Assembly (NCBI GenBank): GCA_003169975.1 | Contig: PNAA01000049.1 | Location: 1-57,275 of the forward strand | Direction: 5' to 3' | DNA length: 57,275 bases | Source: Spartobacteria bacterium | GTDB lineage: Bacteria; Verrucomicrobiota; Verrucomicrobiia; Chthoniobacterales; UBA10450 | In this document: positions 1-9,487 of the stretch, in pieces | Numbering within the stretch: position 1 is the stretch's first letter | How the letters are laid out: every line of letters begins with the position of its first letter | Program-made: the position numbers and the translations under genes | Notes under the pieces: model-generated | Seen by the model: the letters and a program-made list of their open reading frames with translations, nothing else | Told to the model about the DNA's origin: nothing | Databases searched by the model: none

Positions 1-1638
1 GGCACCGACAACACCGCGCGCCAGCAGGTCGAAGAAGAGCGGAAGAAGCTCGATCAGCGTTTGCGCGACCAGCAATTCTACACGCGCTCGCTCATCGAAG
101 CCAACATTGACGCAATCATGACGACCGATTCGCTCGGCATCATCACCGACGTCAACAAGCAGATGGGGGCGCTCACCGGCTGCACGCGCGACGAGTTGAT
201 CGGCGCGCCGTTCAAGAACTACTTCACCGATCCGGAGCGGGCCGAGGCAGGCATCAAACTGGCGCTGAGCGAAAGGAAGGTCACCGACTACGAGCTTACC
301 GCGTGCGCCCGGGACGGCAAGAACACCGTGGTGTCTTACAACGCGACCACCTTCTACGACCGGGACCGGAAGCTGCAAGGCGTGTTCGCCGCCGCGCGTG
401 ACGTCACGGACCGAAAACGCTTCGAGCTGGCGCTCCAGGAATCGAACGTCGAGCTGGAGAGCGCCAAGTCTGCGGCGGAGAAGGCCAACCTCGCCAAATC
501 GGATTTCCTCTCCAGCATGAGCCATGAGTTGCGTAGCCCACTCAATGCGATCCTGGGCTTCGCTCAACTGATGGAGTCAGCTTCCCCGTTACCGACGGCC
601 CCCCAGGCGGCCCGCATTGCCCAGATTCTCCAGGCGGGATGGTATCTGCTGAAGCTGATCAACGAAATCCTCGATCTCGCGGTAATTGAGTCCGGCAAAG
701 TGTCGCTGTCGCGGGAACCGGTGTCGCTGGCTGAGGTCATGTCCGAATGCCAGGCCATGATGGAGCCAGAGGCGCAACAGCGTGGCATCCGCATGACCTT
801 TCCCCAGTTCGACAACCCCATGTTTATTTTGGCCGATCGGACCCGCTTGAAGCAGATTGTCATCAACCTGCTTTCCAACGCGATCAAATACAACAAGGAG
901 CAGGGAACGGTGGTCGTGGACTGCACCGTGATCACCCCGGAACGAACTCGCATCAGCGTCCAGGACACCGGCGCAGGATTGACTCCGGAAAAACTGGCGC
1001 AACTATTCCAGCCGTTCAATCGTCTCGGACAAGAGGCCGGCGGCGTGGCCGGCACAGGCATCGGCCTCGTGGTGACCAAACAACTGGCAGAACTGATGCA
1101 GGGCGCCCTCGGAGTGAAAAGCACGGTTGGGGTGGGAAGCGTGTTCTGGATCGAACTGCTCTCGACCGTGGCGCCAGAAATTGACCTTGGAGGGGCCGAA
1201 ACTGCAGCACATGCCCACCCGCGACGGTCGACCGGCGAGCGACTGTGCACCCTGCTCTATGTCGAGGACAATCCGGCGAACATGGATCTGGTCGAGCAAC
1301 TCACCGCGCGGCGCTCTGACATCAGGCTGTTGACTGCGGCGAACGGGACTCTCGGCATCGAGATGGCGCGAGCCTCTAAGCCGGAGGTGATTCTGATGGA
1401 CATCAATCTGCCAGGCATCAGCGGTGTCGAAGCCTTGAAAATCCTGCGCGAAGACCCCGCCACGGCGCACATCCCCGTCGTTGCCCTCAGCGCCAATGCG
1501 ATGCCACGCGATATCGAATTGGGCATCGAGGTCGGATTTTTCCGCTACCTCACCAAACCCATCAAGGTCAAAGAGTTCATGGAAACGCTGGAAGACGCAC
1601 TGGAATTTTCGGAGAAAACGGTTGGTCGGAGCACATGA
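1..1638 (+). CDS. Hybrid sensor histidine kinase (PAS-HisKA-HATPase-REC), 5' truncated
   Basis: The reading frame is open from base 1, so the true start lies outside the window. Counting from base 1 (545 codons), a coiled lead-in precedes a PAS domain (about residues 30-135). The phosphoacceptor helix has SHELRSP with His near residue 175. The ATPase domain shows the N-box (NLLSNAIKYN), DTGAG and GTGIGL. A C-terminal receiver has acidic residues in VEDN, the phosphoacceptor Asp in LMDINLPG and the conserved Lys in TKP. No membrane segment is visible in the part present. It is the first gene of a four-gene relay operon; the next gene starts 15 bases downstream. The internal REC suggests phosphate passes on to the later response regulators. 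The signal sensed is unknown. Confidence 0.93.
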   Translation, partial: GTDNTARQQVEEERKKLDQRLRDQQFYTRSLIEANIDAIMTTDSLGIITDVNKQMGALTGCTRDELIGAPFKNYFTDPERAEAGIKLALSERKVTDYELTACARDGKNTVVSYNATTFYDRDRKLQGVFAAARDVTDRKRFELALQESNVELESAKSAAEKANLAKSDFLSSMSHELRSPLNAILGFAQLMESASPLPTAPQAARIAQILQAGWYLLKLINEILDLAVIESGKVSLSREPVSLAEVMSECQAMMEPEAQQRGIRMTFPQFDNPMFILADRTRLKQIVINLLSNAIKYNKEQGTVVVDCTVITPERTRISVQDTGAGLTPEKLAQLFQPFNRLGQEAGGVAGTGIGLVVTKQLAELMQGALGVKSTVGVGSVFWIELLSTVAPEIDLGGAETAAHAHPRRSTGERLCTLLYVEDNPANMDLVEQLTARRSDIRLLTAANGTLGIEMARASKPEVILMDINLPGISGVEALKILREDPATAHIPVVALSANAMPRDIELGIEVGFFRYLTKPIKVKEFMETLEDALEFSEKTVGRST

Positions 1639-1653
1639 CGCGGGACGAATGCT

Positions 1654-2775
1654 ATGATCAGTTCATCGGACATTCTCAAGGCCAGCATCCTGATAGTTGA
1701 CGATCAGGATGCCAATGTCTCGCTGCTGGAGCAACTGCTGCGCGGTGCCGGCTACGTTTCCATCGCGTCCACGATGGATCCGCACGAGGTCTGCGAACTT
1801 CACCGCAAGAACCGCTACGACTTGATCCTGCTCGATCTTCAGATGCCCGGCATGGACGGATTTCAGGTGATGGAACGCCTGAAGGAAATAGAAACGGGCG
1901 GCTATCTTCCAGTCCTCGTAATTACCGCCAAACCGGATCACAAGCTGCGCGCGCTGAAAGTCGGGGCGAAGGATTTCGTCAGCAAACCGCTCGATCTCTC
2001 AGAGGTATTGATCCGGGTTTACAACATGCTCGAAGTCCGCCTGCTGCACACGGAAGCTAAGAAACTCTACGATCAACTGCAAACGGCCAACAAGGAACTG
2101 CAGGCGTTCAGTTACTCCGTCTCCCACGATTTGCGCGCGCCGTTGCGCCATGTCCTGGGCTTCGTGGGCCTGTTGCAACAAGACGCCGGGCCATCACTTT
2201 CTGAGAAAAATCTTCGCCATCTGACGACGATTTCCCAAGCGGCGAAGCGAATGGGGATTTTGATTGATGACCTGCTGGCCTTTTCGCGCGTCGGGCGTGC
2301 GGAATTGAAGAAGACGGACGTCAATCTCGACGAGTTGGTCCAGGAGACGTTGAGAGATTTTCAGGGGGAGACGAAGGAGCGAAACATCGTCTGGGAAATC
2401 CACCCGCTGCCACCGGTGCGAGCCGACCCTGCCTTGTTGCGAATGGTGCTGGTCAATCTGATTTCCAATGCGGTGAAGTTCACCGGAGCTCGGGCCGAGG
2501 CCAAAATCGAAATCGGTTGTGCTCCCAACGGAAACGACGAAACCGTGACCTTCATTCGCGACAACGGCGCCGGTTTTGACCCGAAGTACACTGAGAAACT
2601 ATTTGGTGTGTTTGAACGCCTGCACAGCCAGGACGAGTTCGAGGGCACGGGCATCGGCCTGGCCAATGTCCAGCGCATCATTCACCGGCACGGTGGCCGG
2701 ACATGGGCGGATAGCGTCGTGGATGGCGGCGCGACCTTTTACTTTTCCATCCCAAAGAAAATGGAGCCTAAATGA
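1654..2775 (+). CDS. Receiver-histidine kinase (REC-HisKA-HATPase)
   Basis: 373 aa, cytoplasmic. An N-terminal receiver (about 10-130) shows VDDQD, phosphoacceptor Asp in LLDLQMPG and the SKP lysine. It is followed by a helix and a HisKA domain with SHDLRAPL, then a HATPase with NLISNAVKF, DNGAG and GTGIGL. The order REC then kinase, and SHDLRAP, resemble kinases paired with small Rcp1-type regulators. Just such a regulator follows, overlapping by 4 bases (ATGA), which implies translational coupling. The kinase may be controlled by phosphorylation of its own receiver and then phosphorylate the next gene product; that direction is inference. Confidence 0.93.
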   Translation: MISSSDILKASILIVDDQDANVSLLEQLLRGAGYVSIASTMDPHEVCELHRKNRYDLILLDLQMPGMDGFQVMERLKEIETGGYLPVLVITAKPDHKLRALKVGAKDFVSKPLDLSEVLIRVYNMLEVRLLHTEAKKLYDQLQTANKELQAFSYSVSHDLRAPLRHVLGFVGLLQQDAGPSLSEKNLRHLTTISQAAKRMGILIDDLLAFSRVGRAELKKTDVNLDELVQETLRDFQGETKERNIVWEIHPLPPVRADPALLRMVLVNLISNAVKFTGARAEAKIEIGCAPNGNDETVTFIRDNGAGFDPKYTEKLFGVFERLHSQDEFEGTGIGLANVQRIIHRHGGRTWADSVVDGGATFYFSIPKKMEPK

Positions 2776-3275
2776 ATGTAAAACACATCCTGCTTGTTGA
2801 AGACGATCCCCGCGACGAGCAACTGACACTGGCCGCGCTGGAGGGGCATAATCTGGCAAACAACGTTTTTGTCGTCCGCGACGGCGAGGAGGCGCTGGAT
2901 TATCTCTACTGCTGGGGAAAATTCAAAACTCGTGCGACCGGCAAGCCTGTCGTGGTGCTGCTTGATCTCAAGATGCCGAAGGTCAACGGGCTGGCAGTAT
3001 TGAAAATCATCAAAGGCGACGAATACTTGAAGACAATACCTATCGTGGTGCTTACCTCCTCGCGCGAAACGCCGGACGTGAAGGAGTGTTACAGGCACGG
3101 CGTCAACGCCTACGTGGTGAAGCCGGTGGATTTTAGCGATTTCGTGAAAGCGGTCAAACAGCTCGGCGTTTTTTGGGCGGCAGTCAATGAGCCGCCGCCG
3201 CAGACATGGAGCGAAGAAACTTTGCTCCCAAACGCGGAAGTCTTGTCCTCGGCATCGAAGGAGGTTTTTAAATGA
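2772..3275 (+). CDS. Single-domain response regulator, Rcp1-like
   Basis: 167 aa, essentially one receiver domain with no DNA-binding output. VEDD near the N terminus, phosphoacceptor Asp in LLDLKMPK, TSS and the VKP lysine are all present. The long insertion between beta-2 and beta-3 and the segment after the VKP lysine are typical of the Rcp1/CheY-like family that partners phytochrome-type kinases. It overlaps the upstream kinase and the downstream hybrid kinase by 4 bases each, so the three genes are probably translationally coupled. It is likely a phosphate shuttle between the two kinases. Confidence 0.92.
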   Translation: MNVKHILLVEDDPRDEQLTLAALEGHNLANNVFVVRDGEEALDYLYCWGKFKTRATGKPVVVLLDLKMPKVNGLAVLKIIKGDEYLKTIPIVVLTSSRETPDVKECYRHGVNAYVVKPVDFSDFVKAVKQLGVFWAAVNEPPPQTWSEETLLPNAEVLSSASKEVFK

Positions 3276-4882
3276 AATCCCCACTCTGCATCCTGCACTT
3301 GGAAGACGATCCAAACGATGCCGCCCTCGTCCAATCCACCCTGGAAGCCGGAGGCATCACTTGCACGACAACCTGCGTGCAAACCCGCGCTGATTTTATG
3401 GCGGCACTCGAAGACGGCGGCTTTGATTTGATCCTGTCGGATTACTCGATGCCCGCGTTTGATGGGTTATCGGCATTGAAAATCGTGCACGCCGACCATC
3501 CTGATGTGCCTGTCATCTTCGTCTCAGGGAAATTGGGTGAGGAACTCGCCATTGATTCGCTCAAGAACGGCGCGACGGATTATGTCCTGAAGGAACGTCT
3601 CGCCCGGCTCACGCCGGCGGTGCACCGCGCGATGGAGGAAGTCGAAGCGCGTGCCGAACGGCAACGGCTGGAGGCGCTGTTTATCGAAGCGCAAAAAATG
3701 GATGTGATCGGCCAGCTCGCCGGCGGCGTGGCCCATGATTTCAACAATATTCTAGGCGTCATCATTGGCTACAATGACCTGATGCTGCCGGAGCTTGATC
3801 CCGAAGGCCTTCCCTTCAAATGCGCCGAAGAAATCCGGCACGCGTCGGAGCGTGCCGCCGGGTTGACACGGCAACTCCTTGTCTTCAGCCGCAAACAAAC
3901 AGTGCAACCCATCGTGCTCAACCTCGATGACGAGGTGCAAGGCCTGGACAAAATGCTAAGGCGACTCATTGGCGAGAACATCGAAATGACGATTGTTCCA
4001 GGAAAACAAAACGGATGGATCAAGGCCGACTCCGGCTACGTAGGGCAAGTGCTGCTGAATCTGGTCGTCAATGCCCGCGATGCCATGCCCGACGGTGGTA
4101 AGCTCACCATTGCAACAAACAATGTCACGCTCGATGAAAACCACTCGAACGCGCACCCCGGCGAAACTCCCGGCAGCTTTGTGATGCTCAGTGTCAGTGA
4201 CACTGGGACGGGCATGACAGACGAAGTCAAGGCGCATTTGTTTGAGACGTTTTTCACGACAAAGCCAGTGGGCAAGGGCACCGGTTTGGGGCTGGCGACC
4301 TGCCAGAGCATCGTCCGACAATCTGGCGGCCAAATCGCTGTTTGCAGTGAGCTTGGCAAGGGCACGACCTTCAAGATTTATTTTCCGCTAGTCGAACGAC
4401 CGCTCGATGCCGCGAGCAGACCGATCCAAACCGGTCCATTGCCGCGCGGGACGGAAACGGTGATGATTGTGGAAGACTATCCATCCTTGAGGAATCTGGT
4501 TCGCCGTGTCTTGGAAGCGCAGGGTTATGAAGTGCTCGCGGCTTCGAACGGCCAGGAAGCGTTGGATCTGGCGCGTGAGCACAAAGGATCACCGATTAGT
4601 TTGGTGGTCAGCGACGTTATCATGCCGCTGATGGGCGGCAAAGAGATGGCGGATTGGCTGAAAGCAACTTATCCCGATCTAAAAATTCTCTTCACGTCGG
4701 GTTACACAGACGACGCCATCGCGCACCACGGCGCGCTTGACGCCGGAGTCGAGCTCCTCTCCAAACCTTATACAGCGGCGGCTCTCGCCCGCAGAGTGCG
4801 CGCGTTACTGGATAACCGAAATGTTGGTCGGGGCGACACGGAAAAAGAGAACTCCGATAGCACCCGTGCGGCATGCTGCTGA
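3272..4882 (+). CDS. Hybrid histidine kinase (REC-HisKA-HATPase-REC)
   Basis: 536 aa. The N-terminal receiver has LEDDP, Asp in LILSDYSMP and the VLKE lysine region. HisKA carries GGVAHDFNN, the version found in NtrB-like PAS kinases. HATPase has NLVVNARDAMP, DTGTGM and GTGLGL. The C-terminal receiver (from about residue 400) shows IVEDYP, Asp in LVVSDVIMP and the SKP lysine. With two receivers and one kinase core it can receive and redistribute phosphate. It is the last gene of the operon; a candidate Rho-independent terminator lies about 160 bases downstream. No membrane segments are seen in any of the four proteins, pointing to a cytosolic relay. Confidence 0.93.
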   Translation: MKSPLCILHLEDDPNDAALVQSTLEAGGITCTTTCVQTRADFMAALEDGGFDLILSDYSMPAFDGLSALKIVHADHPDVPVIFVSGKLGEELAIDSLKNGATDYVLKERLARLTPAVHRAMEEVEARAERQRLEALFIEAQKMDVIGQLAGGVAHDFNNILGVIIGYNDLMLPELDPEGLPFKCAEEIRHASERAAGLTRQLLVFSRKQTVQPIVLNLDDEVQGLDKMLRRLIGENIEMTIVPGKQNGWIKADSGYVGQVLLNLVVNARDAMPDGGKLTIATNNVTLDENHSNAHPGETPGSFVMLSVSDTGTGMTDEVKAHLFETFFTTKPVGKGTGLGLATCQSIVRQSGGQIAVCSELGKGTTFKIYFPLVERPLDAASRPIQTGPLPRGTETVMIVEDYPSLRNLVRRVLEAQGYEVLAASNGQEALDLAREHKGSPISLVVSDVIMPLMGGKEMADWLKATYPDLKILFTSGYTDDAIAHHGALDAGVELLSKPYTAAALARRVRALLDNRNVGRGDTEKENSDSTRAACC

Positions 4883-5041
4883 AGAAGAGCGACTGAACCT
4901 CGGGCCGTCGATGAAGTAGGTTCCATCTCTCGCGGAGGCGAAACCGGCGTTGTCGCTGGCGGCGATCACGCCCAATGGCAACTCGAATGGTAGTCATGCC
5001 GTGGGCCGGACCAGCCAGGCCGCAACGGCTTCTCAACAATC

Positions 5042-5075
5042 AGCCCGCGTCGCCGCAAGGTGGAGCGGGCTTTTT
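5042..5075 (+). terminator. Candidate Rho-independent terminator
   Basis: AGCCCGC (5042-5048) pairs with GCGGGCT (5065-5071) and is followed by a run of T. It sits in the 334-base gap between the phosphorelay operon and the convergent BNR-like gene; no other feature was recognised in that gap. Confidence 0.6.
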
Positions 5076-5216
5076 GCGCCCGGCCGCACGGCGATGGGGG
5101 TCTTGCGGTTCTCTTTGTAACGCGAGCAGTGCTAAGGTGCCTTCATAACGACGCGAGAGCGGCCATCGTCTGGTTGCGAGAGGGCGCAAATAGAGTGAGC
5201 CGTCTTTGTGAGCGGC

Positions 5217-6638
5217 TCAGCGGGACGTGAGCGGAGCGACGTAGAGGTCGAAGGTGTGGAGGGTCCCATCGGGGTTATCGCCGGTGGAGTTCGAGTTATC
5301 GGCGGCGGAGAAATACATCACGTTATTGAAGAAGGCGAAGCCGCTGTAGTCGCCATAGTCGACACCGCTCCGGGCATCGACAGCATTGGACGCGCCCCTC
5401 GAGAGGCGCTGATTTTTCGAGAAGGTGACGCCGCCGTCCTTGCTCACGGTGGAGTAGATCATGATATCATCGTTAGGTATGCCGTTCGTATCGCCGTGTC
5501 CGTGGTTGCCGAGGTCGTTGCGTGCATCGTACCAGGCGAGCGCGATATTGCCGGTAGTGGGATCGAGCGCGATCTTGGGATTAAACTGGCTGTTCGTCCC
5601 GGTGTCGTCGTTCACCCGCATGGAATTGCTCCAGGTAGTGCCGCTGTCATCGGAGTAGCGGAGCTGGACGTCCATATCGTTGCTTTCCTGGGGCTCCTCG
5701 GAGACGTAAATGAAATAGAGCCGGCCATTGTGCGGGCCGCCGGTGCGATCCCAGGCAAGTCCAGCCTCGGCATCGATCGAGCGTCCGGATTGCGCCGGGA
5801 TGTAATCGAATCCACCGACGTTGGTCGTCTGGATGACCTTGGCCGCTCCGAAACCCTGCGGCCCGAGACCATCCGGGTCGAGCGCGCCATAGATCGTGGA
5901 TGGGCCCTCGCCGCCGGTCGGGTTTTGATAGACAACGAATACCTCTCCGTTGGGGCCGATCGCGGTGTCGCCGTAATCGCCGAAGCGGTTTCCGCTCGTG
6001 ATGCCTTGCGCGGGTGTGAAGGTTCCCACCTGACCGAGGCCAGTCACGGGTGCGCCGCTGGCCTGGATACTGCCGTCGAAGCCAGTCCAGGAAATCCAAA
6101 CGCTGCCAGCGGCCGCCGCGATCGAGGGCTGGTCACCACTGACCGTCTGGCCTATTTTGGCCAGACTTTTCCAAGGGAATACCGGCAAACCCGTGGGCAG
6201 GTTGGCGAGGAACACGAGCGGCTGAAACGTCGCGCCACCATCGGTCGAGATCGCCATCTTGACCGCGATGTTCGACGACAGGTAGGTGAGGAAAATGTTA
6301 CCGAAATCATCGGAAGCGAGCTGGGCGTCGCAGCAGGCGTAGCCGAGCGCGTCGCCGTTGGCAATCACATTATTCTGCCAGGTGTGGCCGCCATCCGTGC
6401 TCCAGCTGTGAAAGGTGCCGTTGATCTCCAGGTTTGAGACCGTGGTGATGAGCCGGGGATTGGTGTGACTGACAGCCACGGCGGTCTCGGCCTCGTTCCC
6501 CGGTCTCTTGCTCATGTTGACGTTCTTGGGCACCTTTGCGCTCGCAACGTCCGGGAGTAACTCGGGCAGCGACTGACCAAGGACGCTACCGAGCGCGATT
6601 TGGGTGCAGATGAGCAGGATTGACGCAAATGTTTTCAT
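5217..6638 (-). CDS. Secreted BNR/sialidase-fold protein
   Basis: About 473 aa from the ATG at 6636-6638, chosen because it opens a clear signal peptide (hydrophobic SILLICTQIALGSVLG ending in GQ). The upstream extension to 6770 has no signal-like character. The mature part repeatedly shows Asp-box-like turns (STDGGHTW, STDGGATF, YSDDSGTTW, SKDGGVTF), the hallmark of BNR/sialidase beta-propellers, and acidic loops. The substrate cannot be told; many such proteins are not sialidases. The gene is convergent with the phosphorelay operon. A long rightward frame lying over it is its antisense shadow. Confidence 0.88.
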   Translation of the reverse strand: MKTFASILLICTQIALGSVLGQSLPELLPDVASAKVPKNVNMSKRPGNEAETAVAVSHTNPRLITTVSNLEINGTFHSWSTDGGHTWQNNVIANGDALGYACCDAQLASDDFGNIFLTYLSSNIAVKMAISTDGGATFQPLVFLANLPTGLPVFPWKSLAKIGQTVSGDQPSIAAAAGSVWISWTGFDGSIQASGAPVTGLGQVGTFTPAQGITSGNRFGDYGDTAIGPNGEVFVVYQNPTGGEGPSTIYGALDPDGLGPQGFGAAKVIQTTNVGGFDYIPAQSGRSIDAEAGLAWDRTGGPHNGRLYFIYVSEEPQESNDMDVQLRYSDDSGTTWSNSMRVNDDTGTNSQFNPKIALDPTTGNIALAWYDARNDLGNHGHGDTNGIPNDDIMIYSTVSKDGGVTFSKNQRLSRGASNAVDARSGVDYGDYSGFAFFNNVMYFSAADNSNSTGDNPDGTLHTFDLYVAPLTSR

Positions 6639-6729
6639 AACCCGCGATGCTGAACAGGTCGGCTCCAGGACGCAAGCTAAATCTGATGCGCGTCGCTGGC
6701 GCGGGCCGGGCAGTCGTAGCGGGAGGTTA

Positions 6730-6941
6730 TTATCGCGCAAGGGGCGGTTGCCGCCGGCGGCGAAAGACATGGATAAGGCCGGTCAGCAGGACAATCGCGC
6801 CGCCAAGGCCCCCGGCATAGAAGGGAAGGATGCCCGCCATCTCCGGAAAAGTGGATTGTCCTGACGCCGTAAACATCCCGCACCAGCAGAACCCGAGCAA
6901 TGCCAGGCCAATCAAAAGAAGAAAATGAGGAACGCTTTCAT
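6730..6941 (-). pseudogene. Small two-helix membrane protein, apparent 1-base frameshift
   Basis: A leftward ATG (6939-6941) opens MKAFLIFFF and then meets TGA in a T-run. The frame one base over continues as a hydrophobic protein to 6730: a helix starting IGLALLGFCW, a loop, a second helix ending in VLLTGLIHVF, then an Arg-rich tail. Adding one T to the run would join the two into one 70-residue membrane protein. Otherwise the downstream part must start at TTG (6913-6915). It could be a sequencing error, a recent mutation or slippage. Confidence 0.45.
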
Positions 6942-6950
6942 AATCAGGAC

Positions 6951-7631
6951 TTAAAGATTACTATTTTCATAAATAGTGTGAACTCTTGCAGAAGCCGGGA
7001 CATAATACTCGCGACCACGGGCGGTGGTACACTTGTAGCGCGTCCGGCTTAGCTCTCGCCTGGTCAACACGCGCACCCCATCGAGCGAAAAACGTTGGCC
7101 ACGCGGCAGCTCGGCCACCATCGGGCGATGATCGAGGGTGTCGTATTCCCGCAGGGCGATCGCCAGCTTGAGGTCCGCGCAGGTCGAGTAGCGCGGTTTC
7201 ATCGCATGTCGTCGAATGAGTGGAGTCAACGACTCAGGGAACAAGTCCTGTCCGGCGAAATCGAGTAATAGCCGGCTAAAGATCGTCTTCCATTGGATGC
7301 CGTGCGGCCGTGTTCTCGCTCCGTGATGGATGTGCACCTCGGCGTGAGCCAACTCATGGAGCAATGTGAACAGGAACTGCCAGGGATTACCGAACGCGTT
7401 GACCGTGACGATGCCGTAGGTGCGGCAGGGGCTGGGGCGATAATCGCCATGCTTGGAACGACGATTCTTCGTGACGTGGATGAGAACGGTAAGCCCGTCC
7501 AAACGCCGCCTGAGGGCAGGAAGCGCGGATTCGGGAGCGTGGGCGCGAATATTTGCGAGCGACTGTTCCCGAATCTCCAACTCGACCGGGCGGGCGCGAG
7601 TTCGGCGGAAGAGGGCGGTGATGTGATGCAC
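6951..7631 (-). CDS. SprT-like zinc metalloprotease domain protein
   Basis: About 226 aa. The core shows LLHELAHAEVHIHHG, an HExxH zinc site, followed by the RPHGIQWK segment typical of SprT/Spartan-type domains. The C-terminal region (YKCTTARGREYYVP) could be a degenerate metal-binding ribbon, having only one Cys. The frame stays open far upstream, but that part overlaps purE in antisense and looks like a shadow. I chose the GTG at 7629-7631 as a plausible start; it is not proven. SprT-family members bind or cut DNA-linked proteins in eukaryotes; the bacterial role is poorly known. Confidence 0.75.
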   Translation of the reverse strand: MHHITALFRRTRARPVELEIREQSLANIRAHAPESALPALRRRLDGLTVLIHVTKNRRSKHGDYRPSPCRTYGIVTVNAFGNPWQFLFTLLHELAHAEVHIHHGARTRPHGIQWKTIFSRLLLDFAGQDLFPESLTPLIRRHAMKPRYSTCADLKLAIALREYDTLDHRPMVAELPRGQRFSLDGVRVLTRRELSRTRYKCTTARGREYYVPASARVHTIYENSNL

Positions 7632-7847
7632 GGGATTGAAGCTAGCAAGAATTTTTCGCAAAGGTGACCCGAGCCGTGTTGCGTTCACCGTTTCAGCGCG
7701 CTCCCGTGCAGGCAAGAACGATTTGACGATCGACTCGCTGCGTTCTCGGCCGGACTCGGGCTCTCTCGACTGCGCTCGGATGACAAAAAGGGCGTTGCAA
7801 TTTAGCTGCTTCGGGAGAAGGGAAGGGCGTTCCGCGAATCCGCTTTT

Positions 7848-8348
7848 ATGGCTAAAAAGACGTCCGTCACTGCTCTCGTCAGCGTCGTGATAGGGAGTGC
7901 CTCGGATTGGGAAACGATGCAGCACTGCGTGGCGCTGCTCGAGCAATTGGGCGTGCCTAACGAACACCGAATCGTTTCCGCGCACCGGACACCGGACCTG
8001 ATGGCGACGTTCGCGCGCGAAGCGGCGGAGCGCGGCGTGCAGGTGATCGTGGCGGGCGCGGGCGGCGCGGCGCATCTGCCCGGCATGATCGCGGCGCAAA
8101 CCTGGCTGCCGGTGCTCGGCGTGCCGGTGGAATCGCGCGCCCTGAAGGGGCTCGATTCGCTGCTTTCGATCGCGCAGATGCCGGCCGGGGTCGCGGTCGG
8201 AACACTCGCCATCGGTGTGGCCGGCGCCAAAAATGCGGGGCTGCTCGCCGCCAGCATCGTTGGGTTGCACGACGCCAAGGTGCGCGCTGCCGTGCAGAAA
8301 TTTCGGCAGCGCCAGACGAAAAAAGTGCTCGCGCAAAAGCTGCCATGA
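7848..8348 (+). CDS. purE: N5-carboxyaminoimidazole ribonucleotide mutase
   Basis: 166 aa, usual length for class I PurE. It converts N5-CAIR to CAIR in purine synthesis. The start of the fold shows [11 protein letters not shown] (phosphate-binding SDW), then SAHRTPD and the [11 protein letters not shown] loop, all conserved active-site segments. The stop overlaps the purK start by 4 bases, so the pair is translationally coupled, and the two enzymes act in consecutive steps. Confidence 0.97.
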   Translation: MAKKTSVTALVSVVIGSASDWETMQHCVALLEQLGVPNEHRIVSAHRTPDLMATFAREAAERGVQVIVAGAGGAAHLPGMIAAQTWLPVLGVPVESRALKGLDSLLSIAQMPAGVAVGTLAIGVAGAKNAGLLAASIVGLHDAKVRAAVQKFRQRQTKKVLAQKLP

Positions 8349-9487
8349 CGCAGGAAAAGCCGCTGCTTCCCGGGGCGACGATTGGGGTGATAGGCGGCGG
8401 TCAACTCGGCCGCATGTTTGCCATGGCGGCACGGAGGATGGGTTACCGTGTCCACATTTTTTCGCCGGATAAGGATGGGCCGGCGGCGCAGTTTTCCGAT
8501 CACGCCACGGTCGCCAGTTATGACGACGAAGCGGAGGTCACACAGTTCGCGCAGGCGGTCGATGTGCTGACCTTCGAGTTTGAGAATATTCCGGCGGCAA
8601 CGATCGAGTGGGCTTCGCGCGATCAAATCGTCAGGCCGCGGGGGGAGATCCTGCTCATTGCGCAAAATCGTCTGCGCGAAAAAGAGTTTCTTTCCGGCGC
8701 CGGATTCCCGGTGGCGCCGTTCCGCCGGGTTGGGAGCGATGCTAACCTAACGAATGCGCTCGAGGCGATCCGTCGGCCGGCGATCTTGAAGGGCGGCGCC
8801 TTCGGCTACGATGGGAAAGGACAACAACGGATCGACCCTGGGACCGACCTCACGGCGGTCTGGGCGGCGCGGCAGGATGACGAATGCATCCTGGAAAGCG
8901 TGATCGATTTCGAGAAAGAAATCTCGGTCATCGTCGCGCGCGGCCTTGACGGCGCAATGGCCGTCTTTCCGGTCTGCGAGAACATTCATCGCGAGCACAT
9001 CCTTGATGTGACCCTCGCGCCGGCCAGAATAGACGATCGGGTGGCCGCCGCGGCCCGCGAACTCGCGTGCGCCGTTGCCGGAAGCCTCGATCTCGTTGGA
9101 CTCCTGGCGGTCGAAATGTTCCTGAAAAGCGACGGCGAGATCATCATCAACGAGCTGGCGCCGCGCCCGCACAATTCCGGGCACTGGACGATCGAAGGCT
9201 GCGTCACGAGCCAGTTTGAGCAGCATGTCCGTGCGGTCTGCGGGCTGCCGTTAGGCGCGACTGAGCTGCTCCGCCCGGCGGCGATGGTGAATCTGCTTGG
9301 CAGCGTCTGGCACGGAGGTGAACCGCACTGGGCCGCCGCACTGGCCGAGACCAACGTGCGGCTGCATCTTTACGGCAAGCGCGAGCCGCGACCGGGCCGC
9401 AAGATGGGACATCTGACCTCCCTCGCGGGGACGGTGGAAGCGGCGGCAACGAGCGCGTTGCGTGCGCGCGAACGACTCCGGGCGTGA
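8345..9487 (+). CDS. purK: N5-carboxyaminoimidazole ribonucleotide synthase
   Basis: 380 aa, an ATP-grasp enzyme that carboxylates AIR with bicarbonate and ATP. The N terminus has [17 protein letters not shown]. The ATP-grasp region shows [14 protein letters not shown] and a metal-binding [13 protein letters not shown]-like segment ([14 protein letters not shown]). It overlaps purE upstream and tsaC downstream (GTGA). It contains the dispersed word CCTAACGA at 8746 and its complement at 9249. Confidence 0.97.
   Translation: MTQEKPLLPGATIGVIGGGQLGRMFAMAARRMGYRVHIFSPDKDGPAAQFSDHATVASYDDEAEVTQFAQAVDVLTFEFENIPAATIEWASRDQIVRPRGEILLIAQNRLREKEFLSGAGFPVAPFRRVGSDANLTNALEAIRRPAILKGGAFGYDGKGQQRIDPGTDLTAVWAARQDDECILESVIDFEKEISVIVARGLDGAMAVFPVCENIHREHILDVTLAPARIDDRVAAAARELACAVAGSLDLVGLLAVEMFLKSDGEIIINELAPRPHNSGHWTIEGCVTSQFEQHVRAVCGLPLGATELLRPAAMVNLLGSVWHGGEPHWAAALAETNVRLHLYGKREPRPGRKMGHLTSLAGTVEAAATSALRARERLRA

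Noticed and set aside
4883-5216. Structured RNA or riboswitch in the gap after the phosphorelay operon
   Set aside because: Only a simple terminator hairpin stands out; I see no tRNA, conserved riboswitch core or other RNA signature here or elsewhere in the window.
5208-6437. A 409-codon rightward open frame over the BNR-like gene
   Set aside because: It is low-complexity Val/Ala/Gly-rich and antisense to a gene with a signal peptide and Asp-box repeats.
7632-8432. N-terminal extension of the SprT-like protein across purE and into purK
   Set aside because: The frame is open, but it is antisense to well-conserved purE-purK codons and shows no conserved features; high GC opens such frames.
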